Positions 6,190 to 13,422 are shown, counted from the first letter of the stretch. The stretch: 21,672 bases of DNA from JAPUDQ01 sp049289035 (GCA_049289035.1 JBAQIV010000069.1:1-21672), one strand, 5' to 3'. Translations and numbers: made by a program. The notes: generated from the letters alone by a model not told the origin.

Positions 6190-7026
6190 ATGATTAAAGC
6201 ATATAACCCAACCACCAATGGTCGTCGTGGCATGACCAGCCAGGATTTCTCTGATATCACGACCAAAAAACCGCTCAAAAGTTTGACGAAGATTCGCAAA
6301 AGTCGTGCTGGTCGCAACAACCAGGGCCGCATCACTACACGTCACCACGGTGGCGGCGTGAAGAAGATGTATCGCCTGATGAATCACCAGCTGGCCGCTG
6401 GCACCAAAGCCACTATTGAACACATCGAATACGACCCAAACCGTAGCGCCCGCATCGCTCGTATCAAAGACCAGCATGGCCTGTACCACTACATTGTGGC
6501 CGCCCGCGATATGCGCGTCGGTATGACAATCGAGTCAGGTAGCTCGGCACCAGTTGAAAACGGCAACCGCTTGCCGCTTTCCGCGGTACCAGTCGGCGCA
6601 CAGATTTACGCCATCGAAATTCAACCAGGTAAAGGCAGCCAAATGGTTCGCGCCGCCGGCACCAAAGCTCAGCTTATGGCCAAAGAAGGTGACTACGCTC
6701 AGGTGCGTATGCCGTCTGGCGAAGTTCGCCGCTTCCGCCTGGAATGCATGGCGAGTATCGGCGTGGTCGGCAACGAACAGCACCAAAACGTCAAAATCGG
6801 CTCAGCCGGTCGCAAGCGTCGCATGGGTATTCGCCCAAGTGTTCGCGGTGTTGTGATGAATGCTGTTGATCACCCGCACGGTGGTGGTGATGGTGGACGA
6901 CACGGTACCGGTAAAGCACCGCGTACGCCATGGGGTCAGCTGACACTTGGCTACCGTACGCGCCGCCGTAAATCAACTGACAAAGATATCGTTAAGACTC
7001 GCCACGATGCGAAGAGGAAGAGGTAG
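6190..7026 (+). CDS. rplB: 50S ribosomal protein L2
   Basis: L2 supports subunit joining and the peptidyl-transferase centre. It has 278 aa, the full family length, beginning MIKAYNPTTNGRRGMTSQDF. The conserved NNQGRITTRHHGGGVKK lies near residue 42, and the C-terminal HPHGGGDGGRHGTGKAP begins at H228, including the strongly conserved histidine pair of the family. The ATG is 6 nt after the GGAG that ends R104 copy 1. The stop is followed 3 nt later by rpsS. Confidence 0.98.
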   Translation: MIKAYNPTTNGRRGMTSQDFSDITTKKPLKSLTKIRKSRAGRNNQGRITTRHHGGGVKKMYRLMNHQLAAGTKATIEHIEYDPNRSARIARIKDQHGLYHYIVAARDMRVGMTIESGSSAPVENGNRLPLSAVPVGAQIYAIEIQPGKGSQMVRAAGTKAQLMAKEGDYAQVRMPSGEVRRFRLECMASIGVVGNEQHQNVKIGSAGRKRRMGIRPSVRGVVMNAVDHPHGGGDGGRHGTGKAPRTPWGQLTLGYRTRRRKSTDKDIVKTRHDAKRKR

Positions 7027-7029
7027 GAT

Positions 7030-7296
7030 ATGAGTCGATCACTCAAAAAAGGTCCATTCGTCGACTTCAAGCTGGCGAAGAAAGTCGCTGCTCTTGGGAG
7101 CGACGACCGGACAGTTATCAAGACATGGGCGCGTGCCAGTACGATCAGTCCAGAGATGGTTGGTCGCACGATAGCCGTGCACAACGGCCGCGTTCACGTA
7201 CCAGTATATGTAAGCGAAAACATGGTCGGTCACAAGCTTGGTGAATTTAGCCCGACGCGCAAATTCCGCAAGCACGGTGGAAAGGATAAGAAATAA
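7030..7296 (+). CDS. rpsS: 30S ribosomal protein S19
   Basis: S19 is a 30S head protein that contacts S13 and the A-site finger. It has 88 aa beginning MSRSLKKGPFVDFKLAKKV, the canonical start. The later motif FVPVYVSENMVGHKLGEFSPTR-like (VYVSENMVGHKLGEFSPTR) is intact, and the basic tail FRKHGGKDKK is present. The ribosome-binding segment gaagaggaagagg lies inside the end of rplB. The stop TAA shares its last A with the ATG of rplV (TAATG), so the two are coupled. Confidence 0.97.
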   Translation: MSRSLKKGPFVDFKLAKKVAALGSDDRTVIKTWARASTISPEMVGRTIAVHNGRVHVPVYVSENMVGHKLGEFSPTRKFRKHGGKDKK

Positions 7297-7718
7297 TGGC
7301 GACAAAGAGTCAAGAGTCAAGAGTCAAGAGTCATGAATTGCAAACTCGTGCCGTTGCTCGCGGTGTCGACATGACTCCTCGTAAGGTCGGCGAAGTTGTC
7401 AGCCTCGTCCGCGGTCGCAGCGTGGCTGATGCACTCGTTATCCTTGAGCACACACCACGTCGCGCTGCTCGGCCTGTTGCCAAAGTCATTGCCAGCGCCA
7501 AAGCGAACGCGCTCAACACCGACGGTCTCGACGAAAAATCATTAACGATTCAAACCCTCACTGTCACTGCCGGTCCTCGCCTCAAACGCTACCGCGCCGG
7601 CGCCATGGGCCGCGCAAAGCCATATCAGAAACGCACGAGCCATATTACGGTGATTGTGAGTGGTGATAAGAAGATAAAAGCTGCGCCGAAGAAAGCAGCT
7701 GAGGAGAAGACCAAATGA
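7296..7718 (+). CDS. rplV: 50S ribosomal protein L22
   Basis: L22 lines the exit tunnel with an extended beta-hairpin, seen here as GPRLKRYRAGAMGRAKPYQKR. It has 140 aa. The true domain begins near residue 17 (TRAVARGVDMTPRKVGEVVSLVRG). Before it, residues 4-15 (KSQESRVKSHEL) are encoded by four agagtca heptamers, giving an unusual N-terminal tail. The only nearby upstream ATG is at 7296, overlapping the rpsS stop, so the array is translated unless initiation occurs further in. A basic and acidic tail ends the protein. R104 copy 2 starts on the last base of the stop. Confidence 0.95.
   Translation: MATKSQESRVKSHELQTRAVARGVDMTPRKVGEVVSLVRGRSVADALVILEHTPRRAARPVAKVIASAKANALNTDGLDEKSLTIQTLTVTAGPRLKRYRAGAMGRAKPYQKRTSHITVIVSGDKKIKAAPKKAAEEKTK
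7306..7333. repeat. Heptamer array (agagtca x4) inside the rplV 5' end
   Basis: Four perfect agagtca units directly after the rplV start codon, translated as part of KSQESRVKSHEL. The same heptamer opens rplE at 10275-10302. Confidence 0.9.
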
Positions 7719-7821
7719 TGCAACAAGGGACATGCAACATGCAACATGGGATAATCGCATTTGGGACTGTTTCTTCCCATTTTGCTTACCCCATTTTGCC
7801 TAACCCTGCGACTGAAAGGAG
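7718..7821 (+). repeat. R104 element, copy 2 (rplV-rpsC)
   Basis: 104 bp, same layout as copy 1 and ending with actgaaaggag. The second heptamer is replaced by aagggac (type 2, shared with copies 3 and 7). It starts on the last base of the rplV stop and supplies the rpsC ribosome-binding site. Confidence 0.95.
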
Positions 7822-7829
7822 CAACTAAC

Positions 7830-8468
7830 ATGGGTCAAAAAGTTAACCCCATCAGTATGCGTCTTCAGGTCAGCAAAAACTGGCGAAGCAAATGGTTTGC
7901 TCCCAAGCGAGATTTTGCAGGCTGGTTGGCGCAAGACATCAAAGTACGTCGCGCTATCGAAGACAAATTTGCGACTCGTGCTGTCATAAACGGCATCGAG
8001 ATTGAGCGTAGTGCGAACATGACAACAGTGACGATTCACACCGCCAAAGCTGGTGTGGTCATCGGCCGCGGTGGTGCGGGCGTGGCTGAGCTGAAAAATG
8101 AGATTGAAAAAATCATGCAGACGACTGTGCGTGTGAACATCGAAGAAGTCAAACGACCCGAACTTGCCGCCAAGATTGTAGCCGAAAACATTGCCCGCCA
8201 GCTCGAGCGCCGTATCAATTTCCGGCGCGCTACGAAGATGGCTGCTCAAAACACCATGAACGCTGGTGCCAAAGGTATCCGCATAGAGGTAGCGGGCCGC
8301 TTAAACGGCGCCGAGATGAGCCGCCGCGAAAAGATCATTCAGGGTAGTGTGCCGCTTCACACGCTTCGTGCCGATGTGGATTACCACTGTGCTCGCGCTA
8401 TGCAACCGGGTGCTGGTATCATCGGTGTCAAAGTTTGGATTTATAAAGGTGAAAGGAGTGATCGCTAA
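7830..8468 (+). CDS. rpsC: 30S ribosomal protein S3
   Basis: S3 forms part of the mRNA entry channel. It has 212 aa from the ATG at 7830, beginning MGQKVNPISMRLQVSKNWRS, the classic start. Upstream in-frame codons only translate the R104 repeat. The KH domain carries VVIGRGGAGVAELKNEIEK at about 71-89 with the GxxG loop GRGG. The C-terminal domain has the conserved RRATKMAAQNTMNAGAKGIR. The ATG is 8 nt after the R104 GGAG. The stop overlaps rplP (TAATG). Confidence 0.97.
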   Translation: MGQKVNPISMRLQVSKNWRSKWFAPKRDFAGWLAQDIKVRRAIEDKFATRAVINGIEIERSANMTTVTIHTAKAGVVIGRGGAGVAELKNEIEKIMQTTVRVNIEEVKRPELAAKIVAENIARQLERRINFRRATKMAAQNTMNAGAKGIRIEVAGRLNGAEMSRREKIIQGSVPLHTLRADVDYHCARAMQPGAGIIGVKVWIYKGERSDR

Positions 8469-8881
8469 TGCTTCTGCCGAAAAAAACCAAGTACCGTAAA
8501 GTCCGCAAGGGCAAAAACGATGGCGTGGCAACGGCCTGCAACTACGTGGCATTTGGTGACTATGGCCTTCAGAGCCTTACAAACGAACGCGTCACGTCTC
8601 GTCAGATCGAATCAGCTCGTCAAGCCATGACTCGTCACATCAAACGTGGTGGCAAGATCTGGATTCGTATATTTCCTCATACTCCCGTCACACGTAAACC
8701 ACAAGACGTCAAAATGGGTAGCGGCAAAGGCAACCCTGAGTTTTTCGTCGCCAAAGTGAAAACTGGCACAGTACTGTTTGAAATGAAGGGCGTCGACGAA
8801 GCAACCGCTCGTGAAGCCTTGCGCCTCGCCAGTCACAAGCTACCGCTCAAGACACGCTTTGTGGCACGGGAGGAGTTTTAA
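8468..8881 (+). CDS. rplP: 50S ribosomal protein L16
   Basis: L16 sits near the A-site tRNA elbow and completes 50S assembly. It has 137 aa beginning MLLPKKTKYRKVRKGKNDG. The conserved RGGKIWIRIFPHTPVTRKP and MGSGKGNPEFFVAKV segments lie at about 57-95. The length and domain plan are normal. It is coupled to rpsC by a one-base TAATG overlap, with the ribosome-binding segment gaaaggag inside rpsC. R104 copy 3 follows after two bases. Confidence 0.97.
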   Translation: MLLPKKTKYRKVRKGKNDGVATACNYVAFGDYGLQSLTNERVTSRQIESARQAMTRHIKRGGKIWIRIFPHTPVTRKPQDVKMGSGKGNPEFFVAKVKTGTVLFEMKGVDEATAREALRLASHKLPLKTRFVAREEF

Positions 8882-8882
8882 T

Positions 8883-8985
8883 ATGCAACAAGGGACATGC
8901 AACATGCAACATGGGATAATCGCATTTGGGACTATTTCTTCCCATTTTGCTTACCCCATTTTGCTTAACCCTGCGACGAAAGGAG
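8883..8985 (+). repeat. R104 element, copy 3 (rplP-rpmC)
   Basis: 103 bp, type 2 heptamers (second unit aagggac). One base is missing near the end (gcgacgaaaggag instead of gcgaccgaaaggag). Both tandem units read cccattttgctta. It gives the rpmC ribosome-binding site. Confidence 0.95.
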
Positions 8986-8992
8986 CTCTGTA

Positions 8993-9217
8993 ATGCCTAA
9001 GAAAAATGAAGTCAAATCAGCTGATCTTCATGAGAAGTTGGCCCAGCTCCGCAAAGAAACCAGTGACTTTCGTCGCGCGCTCGCTGCCAATGAACTTCCG
9101 AACCCACGAGTTATTGCGTCAACCCGCAAAGAAATCGCTCGTACTTTGACGAGTATCAATGCTGAGAAACAAACCCCATCATCCGACGGGGCTGAAAGGG
9201 AGAAGTCAGATGTCTAA
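8993..9217 (+). CDS. rpmC: 50S ribosomal protein L29
   Basis: L29 is a small two-helix protein at the tunnel exit. It has 74 aa: the helical hairpin covers about 8-58 (ADLHEKLAQLRKETSDFRRALAANELPNP, then a second helix with STRKEIARTLTSINAE). The last 16 residues are an extra acidic and polar tail. The signature is weaker than in other ribosomal proteins, but the position between L16 and S17 settles it. Its end overlaps the start of rpsQ by 8 nt. Confidence 0.92.
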   Translation: MPKKNEVKSADLHEKLAQLRKETSDFRRALAANELPNPRVIASTRKEIARTLTSINAEKQTPSSDGAEREKSDV

Positions 9218-9560
9218 AAAAATCATTGGAACTGTCACGAGTGACAAGGCTGACAAAACGATTGTCATCAGTGTCATCAGCCGGCAGACACACCCTGTCT
9301 ACGGTAAACAATACTCTGTTACTCGCAAGTACGTCGCTCACGACGAAGACAATGCCGCCAAAAAAGGCGACCGTGTCGAAATCGCAGAGTGCCGGCCTAT
9401 GAGCAAAACCAAGAGCTGGAAACTCGAGCGCGTGATCGAAGCCGGTCATGCTGAGGTGGAGCTGCAAGATGAGGAAGAAGTGGTTGCCAAGAAGTCAGTC
9501 CCGCAGGAAAAAGGAGATGCTAAATTGCATGACCCTGCGACCGAAGGGAGCCTACTATGA
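9210..9560 (+). CDS. rpsQ: 30S ribosomal protein S17
   Basis: S17 is an OB-fold primary binder of 16S rRNA. The ATG at 9210, inside the end of rpmC and after the ribosome-binding site gaaaggga, gives 116 aa beginning MSKKIIGTVTSDKADKTIVI. The core covers about 1-80. The tail from 85 on (ELQDEEEVVAKKSVPQEKGDAK) is an acidic extension. The final residues HDPATEGSLL are the translation of an R104 end segment (9532-9550), so the tail seems to have grown by reading into a repeat. The stop overlaps rplN by 4 nt. Confidence 0.95.
   Translation: MSKKIIGTVTSDKADKTIVISVISRQTHPVYGKQYSVTRKYVAHDEDNAAKKGDRVEIAECRPMSKTKSWKLERVIEAGHAEVELQDEEEVVAKKSVPQEKGDAKLHDPATEGSLL
9532..9550 (+). repeat. R104 end fragment inside rpsQ
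   Basis: The 19-nt segment accctgcgaccgaagggag is identical to the end of R104 copies 6 and 7. It lies in the rpsQ coding end and supplies the ribosome-binding site of rplN. The rest of the element is missing. Confidence 0.85.
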
Positions 9561-9925
9561 TTCAACAAGAGTCCCGCCTCAAAGTTGCCGACAACAGCGG
9601 TGCCAAGAGCATCTTGTGCATCCGTGTACTTGGCGGTACTAGGCGGCGCTACGCTCGTGTCGGTGATATCATCGTTGCCAGCGTGAAAGAGGCCAGCCCA
9701 ACCGGTACGGTCAAGAAAAAAAGCGTTGTTAAAGCTGTCGTGGTACGCACAACTGACAAGATAAAACGTAAAGACGGTAGCACCATCTGTTTTGATGAAA
9801 ACGCCGCAGTTATCATAGCCGATGACAAAAACCCACGTGCGACTCGCGTTTTCGGACCGGTACCACGTGAACTACGCGACATGGGCTATATGAAGATTAT
9901 CAGCCTTGCGCCGGAGGTACTATGA
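9557..9925 (+). CDS. rplN: 50S ribosomal protein L14
   Basis: L14 lies at the subunit interface (bridges with 16S rRNA) and binds L19 and the silencing factor RsfS. It has 122 aa, exactly the family size, beginning MIQQESRLKVADNSGAKSIL. The GGTRRRYARVGDIIVASVKEA segment and the C-terminal FGPVPRELRDMGYMKIISLAPEVL are conserved. It starts in an ATGA overlap with rpsQ and ends in an ATGA overlap with rplX, so the three are translated in step. Confidence 0.98.
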   Translation: MIQQESRLKVADNSGAKSILCIRVLGGTRRRYARVGDIIVASVKEASPTGTVKKKSVVKAVVVRTTDKIKRKDGSTICFDENAAVIIADDKNPRATRVFGPVPRELRDMGYMKIISLAPEVL

Positions 9926-10272
9926 GTAATAAGGGATTAGCAATGAGCAAAGTGGGGAAATTACGCATCCACAAGGGCGATACGGTGAAGGTGATTGCCG
10001 GGGATCATAAGGGGAAGACAGGTAAAGTTGTCCGCACAAATGTCAAAGACCAGATGATATATATCGACGGCATTGGCCTGGTGAAACGCAAAGTTAAACC
10101 AAGCCAGCTAAACCCGCGTGGTGGCACGAAAGAGATCCACGTCGGATTGGCGGCCGGTAAAGTCGCACTTGTCACCGATGAAAAGAAATTAACCACGAGT
10201 CGCGTGACCTACAGGCGAGACAAATCAGGTGCAAAAACTCGTATTGCTAAAAAGACTGGAAAGGAGATCTAA
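9922..10272 (+). CDS. rplX: 50S ribosomal protein L24
   Basis: L24 is an assembly-initiating 50S protein with a KOW motif, here RIHKGDTVKVIAGDHKGKTG near residues 14-33. It has 116 aa from the ATG at 9922, which overlaps the rplN stop. An in-frame ATG at 9943 (MSKVGKLRIHKGD) is an equally plausible start and is closer to the usual family beginning. The conserved VKPSQLNPRGGTKEIHVG segment follows. A basic tail ends in KKTGKEI, and the ribosome-binding site of rplE (aaaggag) lies in its last codons. Confidence 0.95.
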   Translation: MSNKGLAMSKVGKLRIHKGDTVKVIAGDHKGKTGKVVRTNVKDQMIYIDGIGLVKRKVKPSQLNPRGGTKEIHVGLAAGKVALVTDEKKLTTSRVTYRRDKSGAKTRIAKKTGKEI

Positions 10273-10273
10273 G

Positions 10274-10858
10274 ATGAGTCAAGAGTCAAGAGTCAAGAGT
10301 CAAGACCAGCCGCGTCTTAAGTCTCTGTATAAGCAAACGTTGGCGAAAGAGCTCAAAGATGAGCTCAAACTAGAAAACGTCCACGAAGTACCGAAGTTGC
10401 AAAAAATTGTTGTGAGTGTCGGTATCGGCAAGCACAAAGACGACAAACGTCATCACGAGATGGTCGTCACCACGCTTCGTAAAGTCACTGGTCAACAACC
10501 CGTTGATCGTATGGCGAAGAAGTCGATTGCGACATTTAAGATTCGTAAAGGCCTAAACCGTGTTGGCGTGAGCGTGACGCTTCGTGGCGCTCGTATGTAC
10601 GAGTTCCTTGACCGCCTGGTCAACGTCGCACTGCCACGCGTACGTGACTTTCATGGTGTCGGCGCCAAAGGGTTTGATCGCAAAGGTAACTACAATCTCG
10701 GCCTCCTTGAGCAATCAATTTTCCCAGAATTGACATTTGAAGATACGCAGACATTGCATGGGCTGCAGATTACCTTTGTCATCAGTCCTAGCAATGCCAA
10801 ACACAGCCGTGCATTGCTCGAAAAATTCGGCATGCCGTTTGAGAAGGAGAAGAAATAA
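10274..10858 (+). CDS. rplE: 50S ribosomal protein L5
   Basis: L5 binds 5S rRNA and the P-site tRNA. It has 194 aa from the ATG at 10274. Residues 1-10 (MSQESRVKSQ) are encoded by the agagtca heptamer array. The family proper begins around PRLKSLYKQTLAKEL. The conserved KIVVSVGIGKHKDD (about 44-57), KSIATFKIRKGLNRVGVSVTLRG and FPELTFEDTQTLHGLQITFV segments are present. The ribosome-binding site aaggag is at 10261-10266. The stop overlaps rpsN (TAATG). Confidence 0.97.
   Translation: MSQESRVKSQDQPRLKSLYKQTLAKELKDELKLENVHEVPKLQKIVVSVGIGKHKDDKRHHEMVVTTLRKVTGQQPVDRMAKKSIATFKIRKGLNRVGVSVTLRGARMYEFLDRLVNVALPRVRDFHGVGAKGFDRKGNYNLGLLEQSIFPELTFEDTQTLHGLQITFVISPSNAKHSRALLEKFGMPFEKEKK
10275..10302. repeat. 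Heptamer array (agagtca x4) inside the rplE 5' end
   Basis: tgagtca followed by three agagtca units, starting in the rplE start codon itself. Translated as SQESRVKSQ, the same peptide as in rplV. Confidence 0.9.
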
Positions 10859-11127
10859 TGGCTAAAAAATCTATGATTGCTCGCGACCTCAAGCGACAGA
10901 AAATGATTGCAAAATACGCTGCCAAACGTGCCGAGCTAAAAGCTGCCGGTGACGACCAGGGCCTGCAACAATTGCCACGCAATGCGAGCACAACCCGCTG
11001 GAAAAATCGTTGTAGTGTAACCGGACGTCCGCACGCCTACATGCGACGATTTGGTGTATCGCGTATCGAGTTCCGTGAACGAGCAAGCAAGGGAGAAATC
11101 CCTGGTGTAACGAAAGCGAGTTGGTAA
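10858..11127 (+). CDS. rpsN: 30S ribosomal protein S14 (zinc-free long type)
   Basis: S14 is a 30S head protein. It has 89 aa, the long (C-) type: the zinc ribbon cysteine pairs of the 61-aa type are missing, and only one cysteine occurs, in NRCSVTGRPHAYMRRFGVSR. The conserved end FRERASKGEIPGVTKASW is intact. It overlaps the rplE stop by one base and lies 2 nt before rpsH. Confidence 0.97.
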   Translation: MAKKSMIARDLKRQKMIAKYAAKRAELKAAGDDQGLQQLPRNASTTRWKNRCSVTGRPHAYMRRFGVSRIEFRERASKGEIPGVTKASW

Positions 11128-11129
11128 TT

Positions 11130-11531
11130 ATGGCATTACAATCTACCGATCCTATAGCAGACATGCTCACTCGGGTGCGCAATGCACTCATGGCGGGTAA
11201 AAATGAAATCCGTCTCCCTAGCAGCAAGACAAAACAAGCGGTGGCTGCCAAACTGCACAAAGCCGGCTACTTTTTCGATGTCAAAATCGAAAAAGGTACG
11301 CCACGTGACACACTCGTCATCACCATTCACGCACCGGGTACCAATGCTGCCATCACTGAGATTCAGCGCGTGAGCACGCCGGGTCGCCGTGTCTACACGA
11401 GCGCGCGTGAGATTCCATTTGTAAAAAGCGGCCGAGGTATCATGCTGGTCAGTACAAGCAAAGGTATCATGACCGACGTCGAAGCCCGCAAAGCCCGACT
11501 CGGCGGCGAGTTAATTTGTAAGGTATATTAA
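11130..11531 (+). CDS. rpsH: 30S ribosomal protein S8
   Basis: S8 binds the central domain of 16S rRNA and in Escherichia coli represses the spc operon. It has 133 aa from the ATG at 11130, beginning MALQSTDPIADMLTRVRNAL. A TTG at 11121 would add three residues and is less likely. The C-terminal signature SKGIMTDVEARKARLGGELICKVY is conserved. The ribosome-binding site is poor, so it probably depends on coupling with rpsN. A 159-bp gap with inverted heptamer arrays follows. Confidence 0.97.
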   Translation: MALQSTDPIADMLTRVRNALMAGKNEIRLPSSKTKQAVAAKLHKAGYFFDVKIEKGTPRDTLVITIHAPGTNAAITEIQRVSTPGRRVYTSAREIPFVKSGRGIMLVSTSKGIMTDVEARKARLGGELICKVY

Positions 11532-11536
11532 GTAGA

Positions 11537-11670
11537 TTTTGGATGATGGATTTTAGATTTTAGAAGAAATCACATCAACAAAATGATAATGTAAATAATA
11601 ATGAAAGGAGCGAAGTATAGATAAAAGACTGCGGACAAGGATGTATCATTCCAAAATCCAAAATCCAAAA
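11537..11670. repeat. Inverted heptamer arrays between rpsH and rplF
   Basis: The left array is ttttgga, tgatgga, ttttaga, ttttaga (11537-11564). The right array is tccaaaa x3 (11650-11670), its reverse complement in type. They could pair around an 85-nt loop. Inside the loop, aatgaaaggagcgaag (about 11600-11615) looks like a ribosome-binding site cut off from rplF by the right array; rplF has no clear site of its own just upstream. Confidence 0.8.
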
Positions 11671-11690
11671 TCTATCTTCTACTCGAAACT

Positions 11691-12230
11691 ATGAGTCTGA
11701 GTCGAATCGGAAAACTACCCATCGAGGTTCCGTCAGGTGTGACAATCACGGTTGACTCTGGTAATGTGACCGTCAAAGGTCCCAAAGGTGAACTCACCCA
11801 GTTCATCACGCCAGCAGTTGATGTCGCGGTCAAAGACGGTACCCTCACTGTCACTCCTAAAGATGACAGTAAACCCGCCCGCAGTCAGCATGGTCTGATG
11901 CGTGCGCTTATCAACAACATGGTGACAGGCGTTACCAAAGGCTTCGAGAAAAAACTTGAGGTCAACGGCGTCGGCTTTCGCGTCGGTATGAGCGGGGCTG
12001 ACCTTGAGCTAGCACTCGGGTTTAGTCACCCAGTCAAGTACAAAGCGCCATCTGGCGTACAGATTACTACCAACAAAATGGAGATAACTGTCAGCGGCAT
12101 CGACAAGCAACGTGTTGGTCAAGTGGCTGCTGAAATTCGTGAACTTAAGAAACCTGAGCCATACAAGGGTAAAGGCATCAAATACGCCGATGAAACCATC
12201 TTGCGTAAGGCCGGAAAGACGGGTAAATAA
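11691..12230 (+). CDS. rplF: 50S ribosomal protein L6
   Basis: L6 lies near the sarcin-ricin loop and the factor-binding site. It has 179 aa beginning MSLSRIGKLPIEVPSGVTI, with the two repeated domains of the family. The C-terminal signature KPEPYKGKGIKYADE lies at about 154-168, and the tail ILRKAGKTGK is typical. No Shine-Dalgarno sequence stands before the ATG: the upstream bases are the end of a tccaaaa array and tctatcttctactcg. The neighbour rplR begins 3 nt after the stop. Confidence 0.97.
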   Translation: MSLSRIGKLPIEVPSGVTITVDSGNVTVKGPKGELTQFITPAVDVAVKDGTLTVTPKDDSKPARSQHGLMRALINNMVTGVTKGFEKKLEVNGVGFRVGMSGADLELALGFSHPVKYKAPSGVQITTNKMEITVSGIDKQRVGQVAAEIRELKKPEPYKGKGIKYADETILRKAGKTGK

Positions 12231-12232
12231 TT

Positions 12233-12586
12233 ATGAGTAATCTATCGAAAAAACTACTTGGTCGCAATTTGCGCAAAGGTCGCATCCGAGCCAAAGTCAG
12301 TGGTACGGCTGATCGTCCGCGTCTGACAGTCACTATCAGTAATCTCCACGTTTCAGCGCAGCTAATCGACGACGTAGCTGGCGCAACACTTGCCGCTGCC
12401 ACGACTGTCGGCAAATCTGCCAAAGGTACTATGAGCGAACGCGCAGCAGCTGTCGGCACCGAACTTGCAAAAAAGGCTGTAAAGCACAAGGTTACCCGTG
12501 TCGTGTTTGACCGTAACGGTCGGGCCTACGCAGGGCGACTCAAAAGTCTCGCCGATGCTGCCCGTAAAGAAGGATTGGAGTTCTGA
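12233..12586 (+). CDS. rplR: 50S ribosomal protein L18
   Basis: L18 binds 5S rRNA with L5 and L25. It has 117 aa: a basic N-terminus (KLLGRNLRKGRIRAKVSGTADRPRLTV), the conserved SNLHVSAQLIDD strand, and the end VVFDRNGRAYAGRLKSLADAARKEGLEF, which fits the family signature. It starts 3 nt after the rplF stop with only a weak ribosome-binding site, so coupling is likely. R104 copy 4 follows the stop at once. Confidence 0.97.
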   Translation: MSNLSKKLLGRNLRKGRIRAKVSGTADRPRLTVTISNLHVSAQLIDDVAGATLAAATTVGKSAKGTMSERAAAVGTELAKKAVKHKVTRVVFDRNGRAYAGRLKSLADAARKEGLEF

Positions 12587-12587
12587 C

Positions 12588-12691
12588 ATGCAACATGCAA
12601 CATGCAACATACAACATGGGGTAACCGCATTTGGGACTATTTCTTCCCATTTTGCTTACCCCATTTTGCCTAACCCTGCGACCGAAAGGAG
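12588..12691 (+). repeat. R104 element, copy 4 (rplR-rpsE)
   Basis: 104 bp, type 1 heptamers with the fourth unit changed to atacaac and the core beginning ggggtaaccgc, making it the most diverged copy. It ends accgaaaggag, the ribosome-binding site of rpsE. Confidence 0.95.
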
Positions 12692-12697
12692 TGTCTA

Positions 12698-13327
12698 ATG
12701 GCCGAACAACAAAGAACACCTCAAAACAACCGTCAAGGTGGCGGTCGCGGTGGGCGTCGCAACGATCGCCTAAATGCACAAGGTGCACCACGCGAAGAAA
12801 AAGCTTTTGAAGAAATTGTGATCGGTGTTGACCGTGTGGCGCGTGTCGTTAAAGGCGGCCGACGCTTCCGTTTTAAAGCATTGGTCGTCGTCGGTGACCG
12901 CAAAGGTAAAGTTGGTGTGGGTGTGAGCAAAGGTGCCGACGTGCAGGTTGCTGTACAAAAAGCTACCGATGTCGCCAAAAAACACCTCATCACCATACCA
13001 GTTCACAAGTCGACAATTCCACATGACGTAGAAGTCAAAGTGAGTGGTGCCCGGGTACTGCTGAAACCAGCTGCTCCTGGTACTGGGGTCATCGCTGGCG
13101 GCGTGGTACGAAACATTATAGGGGTCACTGGTATCACAAATCTGCTTAGTAAATCACTTGGCAGCAGCAACAAAGTCAACGTCGCGTATGCCACGATCGA
13201 AGCTTTGCGCTCGCTTGTGCCGAAAGATCAATGGCAGCATGGCGCTAAAGCCCCCGCGACTGTCAAAGCATCCCAGGCGAAAGCCGCCTCTGTAAAAAAG
13301 CCTGACGAGAAGAAAGGAGAGGAGTAG
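12698..13327 (+). CDS. rpsE: 30S ribosomal protein S5
   Basis: S5 helps form the mRNA entry site and the decoding fidelity region. It has 209 aa. The first 34 residues are an Asn/Gln/Arg/Gly-rich low-complexity extension. The S5 domain then begins at FEEIVIGVDRVARVVKGGRRFRF and continues through ALVVVGDRKGKVGVGVSKG. The second domain has IITNLL-like SKSLGSSNKVNVAYATIEAL. A Lys/Ala-rich tail ends the protein. Elsewhere rpmD (L30) would follow; here a heptamer array stands in its place. Confidence 0.97.
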   Translation: MAEQQRTPQNNRQGGGRGGRRNDRLNAQGAPREEKAFEEIVIGVDRVARVVKGGRRFRFKALVVVGDRKGKVGVGVSKGADVQVAVQKATDVAKKHLITIPVHKSTIPHDVEVKVSGARVLLKPAAPGTGVIAGGVVRNIIGVTGITNLLSKSLGSSNKVNVAYATIEALRSLVPKDQWQHGAKAPATVKASQAKAASVKKPDEKKGEE

Positions 13328-13334
13328 GTCAAAC

Positions 13335-13404
13335 GTATATCGTATACCGTATATCGTATACCGTATGAAAACATACGAACGACGACATACGAACGACGAA
13401 CTAC
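13335..13404. repeat. 70-bp heptamer tract between rpsE and rplO
   Basis: Ten consecutive 7-nt units keep register: gtatatc, gtatacc, gtatatc, gtatacc, gtatgaa, aacatac, gaacgac, gacatac, gaacgac, gaactac. The unit sequence drifts from gtatacc to gaacgac while the period stays 7. It occupies the usual place of rpmD. Confidence 0.85.
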
Positions 13405-13405
13405 G

Positions 13406-13422
13406 GTTTTCCGAAGGAAAAC
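13406..13422 (+). promoter_or_regulatory. Hairpin holding the rplO ribosome-binding site
   Basis: gttttcc-gaa-ggaaaac: a 7-bp stem with a 3-nt loop. The Shine-Dalgarno gaagga is in the loop and right arm, 7 nt before the ATG region. It could mask the site unless a ribosome or the upstream fold opens it. Confidence 0.5.

Noticed and set aside
7761..7829. N-terminal extension of S3 starting in R104
   Set aside because: The 23 residues are only the translated repeat; the canonical S3 start MGQKVNP has its own ribosome-binding site.
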